NCBI RefSeq assembly: GCF_040681875.1
Contig: NZ_JBFAZP010000002.1
Coordinates: forward strand, 372,001-436,000
Reading direction: 5' to 3'
Length of the DNA stretch: 64,000 nucleotides
Origin: Longispora sp040681875
GTDB taxonomy: Bacteria > Actinomycetota > Actinomycetes > Mycobacteriales > Micromonosporaceae
Part shown: in pieces, positions 50,880-59,027 of the stretch
Numbering within the stretch: position 1 is the stretch's first letter
Layout of the letters: each line of letters starts with the position of its first letter
The notes under the pieces: model-generated
Database searches by the model: none
What the model saw: the letters and a program-made list of their open reading frames with translations, nothing else
Told to the model about the DNA's origin: nothing
Position numbers and translations under genes: made by a program

Positions 50880-51869
50880 TCAGCCGCCCAGCGCCACGGC
50901 GTCGGCGTCCGCCTCGAAGTTCAGGTGCACGGCGCGGGTCTGGAACCCCAGTTCCCGGTTGATCCGCAGCATCGCCGCGTTGTCGGACGCGTTGGCGGTG
51001 TGGACCCGCTCCACCTCCGGGTACCCGGCGGCGATCCGGGCGAGCATCGCCGTCTTCATCGCCATGCCGAGGCCGTGGCCCCGGTGCGCGGCCAGCACGG
51101 CGGTGTCGTCCTGCTGCGCGGTCGCGACGCCGGCCCGGACGTTGACGACGGTGTGGCCGACGACCTGGCCACTGGCCTCGTGCACGGCGGCCACCACCAG
51201 GTGCGCCAGGCCCGCGTCGCGGCAGGCGGCCTCCTGGTCGCGGACCTGCCGGCCCGTCCAGCGCGGCGGCCGGTAGCTCATCTGGTGGAACGGGGCGTCC
51301 TCGATCGCCTGCCGGGCGTGGGCGTAGGAGTCGAGCAGTTCGTCGGGGGCGTCGCCGGTCCAGGCCTCCAGGCGGTACCCGGCGGCCGGCGTGGTCGGCT
51401 CGGGCGGGCCCGCGAACTCCAACAGCTGGACGTGGTGCAGCGAGACCCGCCGGAATCCGCGCCGCTCCGCCCAGGCCGGGCCCGGGCCGGCCTGGTTGAC
51501 GCACGGGGTCAGCAGCCGGGGCCGGCCGACGGGTCCGGCGGACCGCACCGGGGGCGCGAGGAGGGCGGAGCCGACTCCCCTGCCACGGTGGGCGGGGTGC
51601 ACGTTGACGCAGATCGCGGCGAGCCCGTCGTTGGGGTCCTGGAGTTCGGCCAGCCAGGACAGGCCGACGAGTTCGCCCTCCTCGCGGGCCACCCAGAACT
51701 GGTGCCTGCCGGGCCATGACGGCTGGTTGCGCAGCAGCGAGTCGGCGCTGGCCCGGGCGGGCACGGGGAACTGGGGGGCGTCGGTGGCCACGGTCGCGGC
51801 GCGCAGCCGGTAGTGGGCATCGAAGTCGGACTCGGGCGCGGTGTGGGGATCGAACGGCTCGACGATCAT
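50880..51869 (-). CDS. Tandem GNAT N-acetyltransferase
   Basis: 329 residues with two GNAT domains. The acetyl-CoA-binding motif A appears twice: VNVHPAHRGRGVGSALL near residues 88-104 and VLAAHRGHGLGMAMKTAML near 258-276. Each has the R/Q-x-x-G-x-G/A loop. Two-domain GNATs of this kind in actinomycetes often acetylate antibiotics, small amines or protein N-termini; here the substrate is unknown. It starts at ATG 51869 and diverges from the broken GntR gene. Polyamine acetylation would fit the region's theme but there is no sequence evidence for it. Confidence 0.85.
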   Translation of the reverse strand: MIVEPFDPHTAPESDFDAHYRLRAATVATDAPQFPVPARASADSLLRNQPSWPGRHQFWVAREEGELVGLSWLAELQDPNDGLAAICVNVHPAHRGRGVGSALLAPPVRSAGPVGRPRLLTPCVNQAGPGPAWAERRGFRRVSLHHVQLLEFAGPPEPTTPAAGYRLEAWTGDAPDELLDSYAHARQAIEDAPFHQMSYRPPRWTGRQVRDQEAACRDAGLAHLVVAAVHEASGQVVGHTVVNVRAGVATAQQDDTAVLAAHRGHGLGMAMKTAMLARIAAGYPEVERVHTANASDNAAMLRINRELGFQTRAVHLNFEADADAVALGG

Positions 51870-52012
51870 CGCACCAAGCTAACCGATCGACCGCCGTCCG
51901 GCTGTCCCTCGACGGACCGACGGCGCCCGGACCCGCGCCGGACCCGCCGGGCACCGGGTTCGGCAGGTGGCGCAACGGGGGTGTGGGTGGACGTTCTCGC
52001 AGGTCAGTACCC

Positions 52013-52528
52013 GTGAAGAAGGTTTTTGGGTGGCGGAACTCCCGCACTATTCCACATTTCCTATCGGGTAAGTATGGTTTCCCCCGTGCTCACCTCCCCG
52101 CCCCCACGGCCGACCCCGGACGCCGCCGCGCCGACCGGGCCCGGCAGGTCGCGGACGTGCTCCGGCACCAGATCCTGGCCGGGGCGTTCGCCACCCGCGC
52201 GCTGCCCAAGGAGGAGGCGCTGAGCCGCGAGTTCGCGGTGTCGCGCAACACCGTCCGGGAGGCGCTGGCGCTGCTGCGGGACGAGGGGCTCGTCGAGCGC
52301 TGCCCCGGGGTCGGTACGACGGTGGCCCGGGAGAAGTACCCGCACGGGCTGCACCGGCTCCTCGGCCTCAACGAGACCCTGCACGAGCACGGCGAGATCA
52401 CCAACGAGGTGCGCGCCGTCGACCTGGTCCGCCCGCCGTCCTCGGTGGCCGAACGGCTCGGCACCGGCACCGAGCCCGTCGTCTACATCGAGCGGCTCCG
52501 CAGGCTGGACGGCACGCCGCTGTCCCTC
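52013..52528 (+). pseudogene. Truncated GntR-family regulator (DNA-binding domain only)
   Basis: The frame reads RADRARQVADVLRHQILAGA, LSREFAVSRNTVREALALLR and ERCPGVGTTVAREKYPHGLH. This is a GntR winged HTH followed by the beginning of a UTRA ligand domain (PVVYIERLRRLDGTPLSL). At about 52528 the GntR homology stops in mid-domain and peptidase sequence begins in another frame. No good start exists in this frame except GTG at 52013. A natural start (ATG 52078, MVSPVLTSPP) is out of phase, suggesting a further frameshift in the C-rich tract near 52095-52115. I read it as a doubly damaged gene. Confidence 0.75.
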
Positions 52529-53453
52529 CGCCCCGCTGGCCTCGGCCGTCCGGCTGTCGGGCACGCCGACGGTGTCGTTGCAGGCGGCCGTGACCAACCG
52601 GCCCGACGCGAACCTGACCGCGCTGCTCGTCGACTACGGCACCGGCACCCCGGTCATCGTCACCCGGGGCTGGCTCGACCCGCAGAACCGGACCGGCGCG
52701 GACGTCACGACGCCGTTGACGCAGGGAACGGAGTACACGCTGCGGTTCGACATGCAGCCCAAGGACCACGTGTTCGCGGCCGGCCGGCGGATCGGCCTCG
52801 TGGTGATCTCCACCGACTCCGAGTTCACGCTCCGCCCGCTCGGCGGCACCGGACTGCGGCTCGCCCCCGGGTACAGCTCGCTGACCGTGCCCGTGGTGGG
52901 CCTCAACCCGGGCACCGTGGTCTTCGGCGACGACTTCGAGACCGACCGGGGCTGGCAGGTCAACGCCGACGGCACCGACACCGCGACCGCCGGCCGGTTC
53001 GAGCGGGCCAACCCCGAGACCACCACCAGCGGCGGGACGATCCAGGAGGGCACCACCCCGTCGGGCTCGTACGACCTGGTCACCGGGGCGCTCGCCGGAG
53101 CCTCGGTCGGGGCCAACGACCTCGACGGCGGGCTCACCAGCGTCCGGTCGCCGGCCATCACGCTGGCCGCCGGATCCTCCTACACCCTGAGCTTCGCGTG
53201 CTACCTGGCGCACCTGAACAACGCGTCGGGCGCCGACTACCTGCGGGTCCGGATCGTGCACGCCGGCGGCACCACGACCGTGTTCACCCGGGTCGGCGCG
53301 GCCAGCCAGGTCGGGGCCGCGTGGACCGTGGAGTCGGTGGACCTGACCGCGTACGCCGGGCAGAGCGTCCGGATCCTGGTCGAGGCCAACGACACCGATC
53401 CCGGGTCGCTGCTGGAGGCCGGGGTGGACGACGTGCGGGTGCTGCGGGTCTGA
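52529..53453 (+). pseudogene. 3' fragment of a secreted S15-type (Xaa-Pro dipeptidyl-peptidase) gene
   Basis: The frame starts abruptly with APLASAVRLSGTPTVSLQAA, the non-catalytic PepX_C beta-sandwich of S15 peptidases (TALLVDYGTGTPVIVTRGWL, FDMQPKDHVFAAGRRIGLVV). It continues with an extracellular jelly-roll-like domain (GDDFETDRGWQVNADGTDTA, SGADYLRVRIVHAGGTTTV, VESVDLTAYAGQSVRILVEA). The signal peptide and the whole catalytic alpha/beta-hydrolase part are missing. An internal GTG at 52572 could allow translation, but no function is expected. The junction with the GntR fragment is at about 52528, consistent with a deletion or a misassembly. Confidence 0.75.
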
Positions 53454-53464
53454 CCGGGGCCGAC

Positions 53465-53700
53465 CGGGGCGGGTGGACCCGGCCGCCGCCGTGGTAGCCG
53501 CTCCGGGTGGGCTCGGCCAGCGGGGCGGGTGGACACGGCTGGCGGGGTGGGCGGACACGGCTCGCGGGGAGGAACGGCTCGGCCGGAAGGCCGGGTGGGC
53601 TCGGCCGCCGGGGTGGGCGGGCTCGGCCGGCGGGGTTGGTGGACTCGGCTCGCGGGGTGGGTGGGCTCGGCTGGCGGGGTGGGTGGGCTCGGCCGCCCCG
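53465..53700. repeat. 22-bp minisatellite (about ten imperfect units)
   Basis: Units of the form CTCGGCYGSCGGGGTGGGTGGG repeat head to tail; the last four (about 53605-53692) are exactly 22 bases apart at their CTCGG. The array lies just after the peptidase fragment. The Pro-rich frame on the minus strand comes from the repeat. The sequence to 53900 shows no gene. Confidence 0.75.
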
Positions 53701-53900
53701 CCGGGAAGCCTGTTCCGGGCCGGGGCCGGGGTCGCCGCTCCGGGGCCGGGGCCGCGTCGCACCTGGGAAACCGGCCCCGCCCGTGGTCGGGTGGCGTAGA
53801 TTCACGGGGATCGCCGACGCCCTGACCAGTACCTTTTCCTGGCGCACCTGAACGTGGCGGGCCCGACCGCGCGGTACCCATCCCTGAGAGGTCCTCGACC

Positions 53901-54245
53901 GTGACCGACTCCGAACTGACCGACCTGCGCCGACGCGCCGACGACGGCGACCCGGACGCGCTGGACGAACTCATCGAACTCGCCGGCGAGCGCGGCGACA
54001 TGGCCGAACTGCGCCGCCTGTCCGACGGCGGCAACGCCACGGCCACCGACCAGCTGATCGAACTCGCCGGGGAACTGGGCGACATGGCCGAGCTGCGGCG
54101 GCTCGCCGACGACGGCAACCGGACCGCCGCCGACCAGCTGATCGAGGTCGCCACCGAGCTCGGCGACATGGCCGAACTGCGCCGGCTCGCCGACGCCGGC
54201 AACACCACCGCCGCCGAGCAGCTGGCCGAACTCACCGCCGAGTGA
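53901..54245 (+). CDS. Small alpha-helical protein of 28-residue tandem repeats
   Basis: 114 residues from GTG at 53901. After a lead-in (MTDSELTDLRRRADDGDPDA) the sequence is built from units of exactly 28 residues starting GDMAELRRL and containing DGNxTAADQLIELA. Three units are clear and the first is diverged. Predicted to be two-helix repeats of the Sel1/TPR-like solenoid kind, rich in Asp and Glu, soluble and probably a protein-binding scaffold. No signal peptide or known family. Isolated between repeat-filled spacers. Confidence 0.7.
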   Translation: MTDSELTDLRRRADDGDPDALDELIELAGERGDMAELRRLSDGGNATATDQLIELAGELGDMAELRRLADDGNRTAADQLIEVATELGDMAELRRLADAGNTTAAEQLAELTAE

Positions 54246-54255
54246 GGCCCGCGGT

Positions 54256-54371
54256 TCGGGGCTCGGGTGCGTGGTCGCGGTGCCCACCCGGGGCGTGACC
54301 GCTTTCGACGGGTCGGGGCGCGGGTGTGATGGCCGCGGTGCCCGTCAGGGGCGTAACCACTGTCGACCGGG
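54256..54371. repeat. Two imperfect direct repeats of 57 and 59 bp
   Basis: Copies at 54256-54312 and 54313-54371 share TCGGGGCKCGGGTG, GGTGCCC and GGGGCGT words, and a third begins but breaks off. The rest of the stretch to 54683 contains no gene that I can support. Confidence 0.6.
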
Positions 54372-54683
54372 CGGGGCGCGCCGGTCGCGCGGGCAACCGC
54401 TCTCCGTTCCCGCGACCGTCGGGTGGGACCGCGCTCTCCGCCTCTCGTCGGCACCGGACTCCAGCTCGGCGCCCGGGCGTACCCATCAGCGCTGTTCCAT
54501 GGGTTTCCCCGGCGGCCTGCGGGGTTCCGTGGAGCGCTCCCCCGCAGCCGTTCCATACGGATCCGGGTGTTGCAAATGTGGAACACGGATCCGGCGGACG
54601 GCGGGTGTCACCCCTGTCGGGCGGCGCGGCGCGACCGTAGCGTGGTTCGCGGAGCGACCACTGCGAGCCACGGGGAGGATGCG

Positions 54684-55409
54684 GTGCGTGGACCGGACGA
54701 ACGCCCGCCGACCGCGGCCGAGGAGCTGATCACCGCGATCGACGCGGCGTGGAAGGACTCCGACACCAGGCGGGCGGGGCGCCGCAGGGCCGTGCCCGGC
54801 CGCACCGAGGGTGGGGCGTCCGCGGGTGCGCCGCCGGGCGGAGTCACCGAGGGCCTCGGCGCGGGTGGCGTGGCCGTCGGGTCGTCCGGTGAGGTTGCCG
54901 CGTTTCCCGGCTCCGGTGCTGAACACGTCGCCTCCGGCGCCGTGCCCGCCGGTTGGGGTGCCATGCCCATCGGCTCGGGTGCCGGGACCGTCGATTCAGG
55001 TGCCGTGCCCGCCGGCTCGGGTGTCGTGCTCGCCGACCCGGGTGTCGTGACCGTCGGCTGGGGTGCCATGCCCGCCGACTCAGGTGACATGCCCGTTGAC
55101 GCACATACCGCCCCAGCCGGCTCGGGTGTCGTGGCCGTCGGTTCGGCTACAGTGCCCGCCGGCTCAGTTCGCATGCCCATCACTGCGGGTGCCGTGCCCG
55201 TCGGCTCGGGCGCCGTGACCATTGGCTCGGGCGCCGTGCCCGCTGGCTCGGGCGCTGTGGCTCTCGGCGTCGGTGGCGAGTCCTTCGGCGTGGTTGGCAT
55301 GTCGACCGGCCACGCTGTCGAGTCCTTCCGTCCTGGTGCCGTGCCGGTCGGCCCCGCCGCCGCACCTCTCGACACCGCTGACAGGGCGTGGGCGGAGGGT
55401 GGGGCGTAG
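54684..55409 (+). CDS. Heptapeptide-repeat protein (GAVPxGS-type)
   Basis: 241 residues from GTG at 54684 (GGGGAGGAT upstream); the longer ORF to 54423 lacks coding character. Residues 1-40 are a helical charged head (ERPPTAAEELITAIDAAWKD). From about residue 85 to 200 the chain is about 16 consecutive 7-residue units of consensus GAVPAGS (variants GAMPIGS, GVVTVGW, GDMPVDA), matching 21-base repeats in the DNA. No signal, membrane helix or known family. The stop TAG shares its G with the GTG of the next gene, so the two are coupled. Confidence 0.6.
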   Translation: MRGPDERPPTAAEELITAIDAAWKDSDTRRAGRRRAVPGRTEGGASAGAPPGGVTEGLGAGGVAVGSSGEVAAFPGSGAEHVASGAVPAGWGAMPIGSGAGTVDSGAVPAGSGVVLADPGVVTVGWGAMPADSGDMPVDAHTAPAGSGVVAVGSATVPAGSVRMPITAGAVPVGSGAVTIGSGAVPAGSGAVALGVGGESFGVVGMSTGHAVESFRPGAVPVGPAAAPLDTADRAWAEGGA

Positions 55410-55594
55410 TGAGGCTGCTGCCGGATCCCGCCGACCGGGTCGCGTGGGCCCAGCTCGTCGCCCTCGCCCGGGCGGTGCTGGACGACCACCACCGGGGCGA
55501 GGAGGACTCCTCGTGTGTCCGGTGCGCGGTGCGCTGGCCCTGTCACGCCGCCGACCTGGCCGACCTCGCACTGTCCACCGCACCCGGCCGCTGA
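55409..55594 (+). CDS. Small protein with CxxC...C motif
   Basis: 61 residues from GTG at 55409, overlapping the previous stop by one base. An N-terminal helix (DPADRVAWAQLVALARAVLD) is followed by CVRCAVRWPCHAADLADLAL. The C-x2-C-x6-C spacing next to His suggests a metal-binding knuckle. Small actinomycete proteins with a similar CxxC..WPC pattern often accompany XRE regulators; an XRE gene is convergent at 56272. Role unknown. Confidence 0.6.
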   Translation: MRLLPDPADRVAWAQLVALARAVLDDHHRGEEDSSCVRCAVRWPCHAADLADLALSTAPGR

Positions 55595-55756
55595 GGAGCC
55601 GCGGGCCGTCGCACGTAGTCGTCAGGCCACCGCGCTCGTCGCCGAGGACCGCCTGAATACCGCACCCGGTCAAAGGTCCGGCGGACCGTGCCACCGGGCC
55701 CGGCAGCGGGTGCCGTCGCACCGGGCCGCCGTCGCCGACTCAGCGGGCGGTTCGTG

Positions 55757-56270
55757 CCCGCCCACCGAGCCAGCGACGCCGGCCCAACGGGCGGTTCGTG
55801 CCCGCCCACCGAGCCAGCGACGCCGGCCCAACGGGCGACTTGTGCCCGCNNNNNNNNNNNNNNNNNNNNNNNNNNNNNNNNNNNNNNNNNNNNNNNNNNN
55901 NNNNNNNNNNNNNNNNNNNNNNNNNNNNNNNNNNNNNNNNNNNNNCTTGTGCCCGCCCACCGAGCCAGCGACGCCGGCCCAACGGGCGGTTCGTGCCCGC
56001 CCACCGAGCCAGCGACGCCGGCCCAACGGGCGACTTGTGCCCGGCCACCGGGCCAGCGACGCCGGTCCAACGGGCGATTTGTGTCCGCTCATAGGGCCGC
56101 CGCCGGCTCAACGCAACGGGCGGCTCGTGCCCGCTCGCAGGTCCGCCGCCGCCGGCTCGACGCAACGGGCGGCTCTGCGCGCCCGGCAGGCCGCCGACGC
56201 CGACTCAGCGGACGGTTGGTGCCGGCTCGGCGGGCGGCGTGTGCCTGCCTCAGCGGGCGGTGTGTGCCCG
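55757..56270. repeat. 44-bp tandem repeat interrupted by an assembly gap
   Basis: Exact 44-base units start at 55757, 55801, 55952 and 55996, with a diverged unit at 56040 and degenerate copies up to the XRE gene end. Two types alternate, ending GGCGGTTCGTG or GGCGACTTGTG, giving an 88-base higher-order period. The distance between the last complete unit before the gap and the next after it is 107 bases, not a multiple of 44, so the gap length is not exact. Adjacent units have no unique spacers. Confidence 0.85.
55850..55945. other. Assembly gap (96 N)
   Basis: Unresolved bases inside the 44-base repeat array. All reading frames crossing this point are artificial. Confidence 0.98.
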
Positions 56271-56271
56271 C

Positions 56272-57417
56272 TCAGCGGGCCGCGAACGCTGAGGCGTCCT
56301 CGCGGATGGCGCGCAGCTGGAGCAGTACCCGCGGCTTGAGGCGTTTCGTGAGCAGGGTGTCGGCGGAGCCCGCCGTCTCCGGGCGGCCCGGGAGCAGCTG
56401 CGGCGCGAGGTCGCGGGCCGCGAGGAGGGCGCCGGCGGCCTGGTCGACCTCGTTGAGCCGGAGGCTGACCGTGCACATGTTGAGCTGCCAGAGCAGTGCC
56501 GTGAACGGTTCCGGCGGCGGGGTGCCGGCGAGGGCGCGCGCGCCGTGGAAGTCGCGCCGGGCGACCGCGATCTTCATGTGCCACAGGTCCAGATCGGAAG
56601 GGCGGAAGATACCGGTACCGAGGAGGTCGGCCGTGCCGTCGGACCGCGCCAGGAGCCGCCGGGCCCGGTGCACCTGGTCGCTGCCGTCGGACCGGCGGGT
56701 GTGGGCGTGGGTGAGTCCCTCGACGATCGCGAGGGTGGCGTGGCCGGCCGCCGCCGCCGGACCGTCGACGGGGGCCGGGCGGGCGTGTTCGACCAGGGCC
56801 AGGGCGGTGGCGGGTTCCTCGTCCTCGATGGCGAAGATACCCCGCAGGGCGGTGACGACCGGCGACAGCGCGGCGGTGGCCACGGCCAGGTCGGCGGCCT
56901 GTTGGGCGATGTTCAGGGCGATGAACGCGGTGCTGAGGTGGCCGAGCATCCGCAGGGCCAGGGCGACGTCGTAGCACGCGTGCGTGGTGTCGTCGGGTCG
57001 GTCCTGGACGGACAGCGCGCGCAGGACCGGCGGCGCGACGGCCAGGACCTGGACGAAGTCGCAGGCCACCCGGGCGGTGCGGAGCGCGGCCAGGTCGGCG
57101 GCGAGCTGCGGGTACGGGGCGGCGGCGCGGTGGGGGGCGGTCAGGGGGAGCAGGGACCGGTACACCCGGTGGGCCAGGTCGTCGATCGCCTGGCGGGTGG
57201 GCGGGCCGCCGAGGAGGAGGGCGGAGACCTCGCACCCCAGGGCGTCGGCGAGCATCGTCACGATGGTGAGGCTGACGCCGTGCCCGGTGCCGGACTCGAT
57301 CCGCGACACGGTGGCGTTGCTGATCTGGGCCCGGGCCGCCAGTTTCCGTTGGCTCCAACCGCGTTGCCGGCGCAGGGCGTACAGCCGGTCGGCGAGGGTG
57401 GGGGGAATCGGTGACAT
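56272..57417 (-). CDS. XRE-family transcriptional regulator with helical-repeat C-terminus
   Basis: 381 residues from ATG at 57417, where the conserved HTH begins; the longer ORF adds unlikely sequence. Residues about 5-65 are a Cro/C1 HTH (LYALRRQRGWSQRKLAARAQ, ISNATVSRIESG). The remaining 300 residues are TPR-like alpha-helical pairs rich in Ala and Leu, as in actinomycete regulators with a Xre-TPR layout. No ATPase motif. Its targets are unknown; its 3' end runs up to the 44-base repeat array. The small Cys-motif gene is convergent. Confidence 0.8.
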   Translation of the reverse strand: MSPIPPTLADRLYALRRQRGWSQRKLAARAQISNATVSRIESGTGHGVSLTIVTMLADALGCEVSALLLGGPPTRQAIDDLAHRVYRSLLPLTAPHRAAAPYPQLAADLAALRTARVACDFVQVLAVAPPVLRALSVQDRPDDTTHACYDVALALRMLGHLSTAFIALNIAQQAADLAVATAALSPVVTALRGIFAIEDEEPATALALVEHARPAPVDGPAAAAGHATLAIVEGLTHAHTRRSDGSDQVHRARRLLARSDGTADLLGTGIFRPSDLDLWHMKIAVARRDFHGARALAGTPPPEPFTALLWQLNMCTVSLRLNEVDQAAGALLAARDLAPQLLPGRPETAGSADTLLTKRLKPRVLLQLRAIREDASAFAAR

Positions 57418-57626
57418 CGTCTGGAGGTGGCCTTCGCGACGTGGGACACCAGTCTCCCACGCGGGTCCCCCGCGCCGCCCGAGGACACAGTCGGGTGTCG
57501 GACTCTCCGGAAAGGCCGCCCGAAGGCACGGTCGGGCTCCGGCGGGTGACTTCCCCGGGACACTCGCGGCTCCGCCGAGGACAGCTTGAGCCGCTGGGCC
57601 GGTGACTTCCTCGACGATGCCGCAGG

Positions 57627-57805
57627 GCACCGGGTCCGCGCGATGGCACGATCAGGTGCGTACTCCCGCTCGCCACCGGGCACCGGGTCCGCGCGGTGAC
57701 ACGGTCAGGTGCCGTGCTCCCGCTCGCCGCCGGGCACCGGGCCTGCGGCTGGCACGATCAGGTGCGTACTCCCGCTCGCTGCCGGGCACCGGGCCCGTGG
57801 CTGGC
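57627..57805. repeat. Imperfect tandem repeat of 52-54 bp
   Basis: Units start with GCACCGGG at 57627, 57680, 57734 and 57786 (53, 54, 52 bases and a partial copy), sharing CAGGTGC and CTCCCGCTCGC words. They lie upstream of the XRE gene and downstream of the DUF1801-type gene. The segment 57418-57626 has looser related words but no gene. Confidence 0.75.
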
Positions 57806-57828
57806 GGAGAGCCCCGGCGAAGGACAGC

Positions 57829-57866
57829 GGCCCCCAGCGGGAGGTTCCGGCATCCCGCTGAGGGCC
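57829..57866 (-). terminator. Hairpin terminator after the DUF1801-type gene
   Basis: A 14-base-pair stem with one mismatch (GGCCCCCAGCGGGA / TCCCGCTGAGGGCC) and a 10-base loop, 11 bases beyond the stop codon. Confidence 0.6.
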
Positions 57867-57877
57867 ACTCCGGGAGT

Positions 57878-58333
57878 TCAGCTCACGGCCTGCTTCAGGA
57901 GCGCGGCGATCCGCTTCCCGGCGGCGGGGGTCAGCTCGGTCAGCGCGAACGAGTTCGGCCACAGGGTGCCGTGGTCGAGGTTGGCCTCGTCGCTGAAGGC
58001 GAACGTCGCGTACCGGGTCTTGAACTTGCCCGCGGCCACGAAGTGGCACACGATCTTGCCGTCGCGGGCGTAGGCGGGCATGCCGTACCACAGCTTCGCC
58101 GTGAGGACCGGGGCGTGGGCCTTGATCAGGGCGTGCAGGCCCTCGGCGATCGCGCGGTCGGCGTCCGACATCTCGGCGATCTTCGCGAGCACCTCGACCT
58201 CCGGGTCGACCTTGACGCGCTTGGCGCCCGCCTTCAGTTCCTTGGCGCGCTCCTTCATGGCGGCGCGCTCCTCCTCGGTGAAGCCGTCGTACTTCTCGCC
58301 GGTCGCGTCGGGGGTCTTCTTGGTGGTCGCCAT
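57878..58333 (-). CDS. DUF1801/YdhG-like protein
   Basis: 151 residues from ATG at 58333 (GAGAGGAA upstream). The core (LHALIKAHAPVLTAKLWYGM, PAYARDGKIVCHFVAAGKFK, TRYATFAFSD) is the YdhG/YjbR-like fold of DUF1801 proteins, whose function is uncertain. A charged N-terminal helix (EEERAAMKERAKELKAGAKR) precedes it. Cytoplasmic, apparently monocistronic; the next gene upstream on the same strand ends 87 bases away. Confidence 0.8.
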   Translation of the reverse strand: MATTKKTPDATGEKYDGFTEEERAAMKERAKELKAGAKRVKVDPEVEVLAKIAEMSDADRAIAEGLHALIKAHAPVLTAKLWYGMPAYARDGKIVCHFVAAGKFKTRYATFAFSDEANLDHGTLWPNSFALTELTPAAGKRIAALLKQAVS

Positions 58334-58420
58334 GACTACGTTCCTCTCAGAGGTGCGGACGGACTGCCCGGCGGGCGTACCCACCGATTGTGGCATTGTT
58401 GATCTTGCGGTTGGTCTGGT

Positions 58421-58876
58421 TCAGGAACAGCCGGCCTGCCGGCGGGTCGGCGCGTCGAGCCGGTCGCAGGCGTTGGCGAGCGCGACGGTGAGCAGCAACG
58501 CGGCCAGTTCCCGCTGGTCGAAGTGCTGGGCGGCCAGGTCCCACACGGGGTCCGGCACCGGGTCCGCGCGGTCGGCGAGCCGGGTCACGGCCTCGGTCAG
58601 GGCCAGCGCGGCCCGCTCGGGTCCACTGAACCAGGGCGTGTCCCGCCACGCGGCGACGGCGTGCACCTGCCCGGCGGTCGCGCCGTGCCGGACCGCCTCG
58701 CCGACGCCCCCGGCCACCCCCGGCCCGCAGCCGTTGATCTGGCTGACCCGCAGACGGCACAGCGCCAACAGCCCGCCGTCCATCCCGGTACCGGCGATGA
58801 CCTTGTTGACGCCCAGCAGGGCCTCCCTCGCCCCGGGGACCAGAATCGCGGGGTCCGGCATCCGCTCCGTCGACAT
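58421..58876 (-). CDS. Carboxymuconolactone decarboxylase (AhpD-like) family protein
   Basis: 151 residues from ATG at 58876 (GGAGGA upstream). The helical fold matches AhpD-like CMD proteins (KVIAGTGMDGGLLALCRLRV, WRDTPWFSGPERAALALTEA, FDQRELAALLLTVALANACD). These normally have an active CxxC...H motif after QING (QINGCxxCxxxH). Here the stretch reads SQINGCGPGVAGGVGEAV, so the second Cys and the His are gone. It is probably not a peroxidase; a structural or ligand-binding role is possible. It diverges from the NB-ARC/TPR regulator. Confidence 0.85.
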   Translation of the reverse strand: MSTERMPDPAILVPGAREALLGVNKVIAGTGMDGGLLALCRLRVSQINGCGPGVAGGVGEAVRHGATAGQVHAVAAWRDTPWFSGPERAALALTEAVTRLADRADPVPDPVWDLAAQHFDQRELAALLLTVALANACDRLDAPTRRQAGCS

Positions 58877-59027
58877 CGTGTCCTCCTCCGTGCGTCGCTG
58901 ACAGGAGTCATCCCACCATCGACGCCGCCGTCCCCGCGCCGCCCGTGGGACACCGTGGGACACCCGCGACCCCCTCCACCAGGGCAGACTCCGCGCTGAA
59001 CCGAAATCGCCGGGCGGGACGGGTACG

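Noticed and set aside
55757..56083. CRISPR array
   Set aside because: Units are directly adjacent with no unique spacers and there are no cas genes; it is a tandem repeat.
55688..56974. Open frames running across the N gap
   Set aside because: They depend on unknown bases and consist of repeat translation; no gene can be supported.
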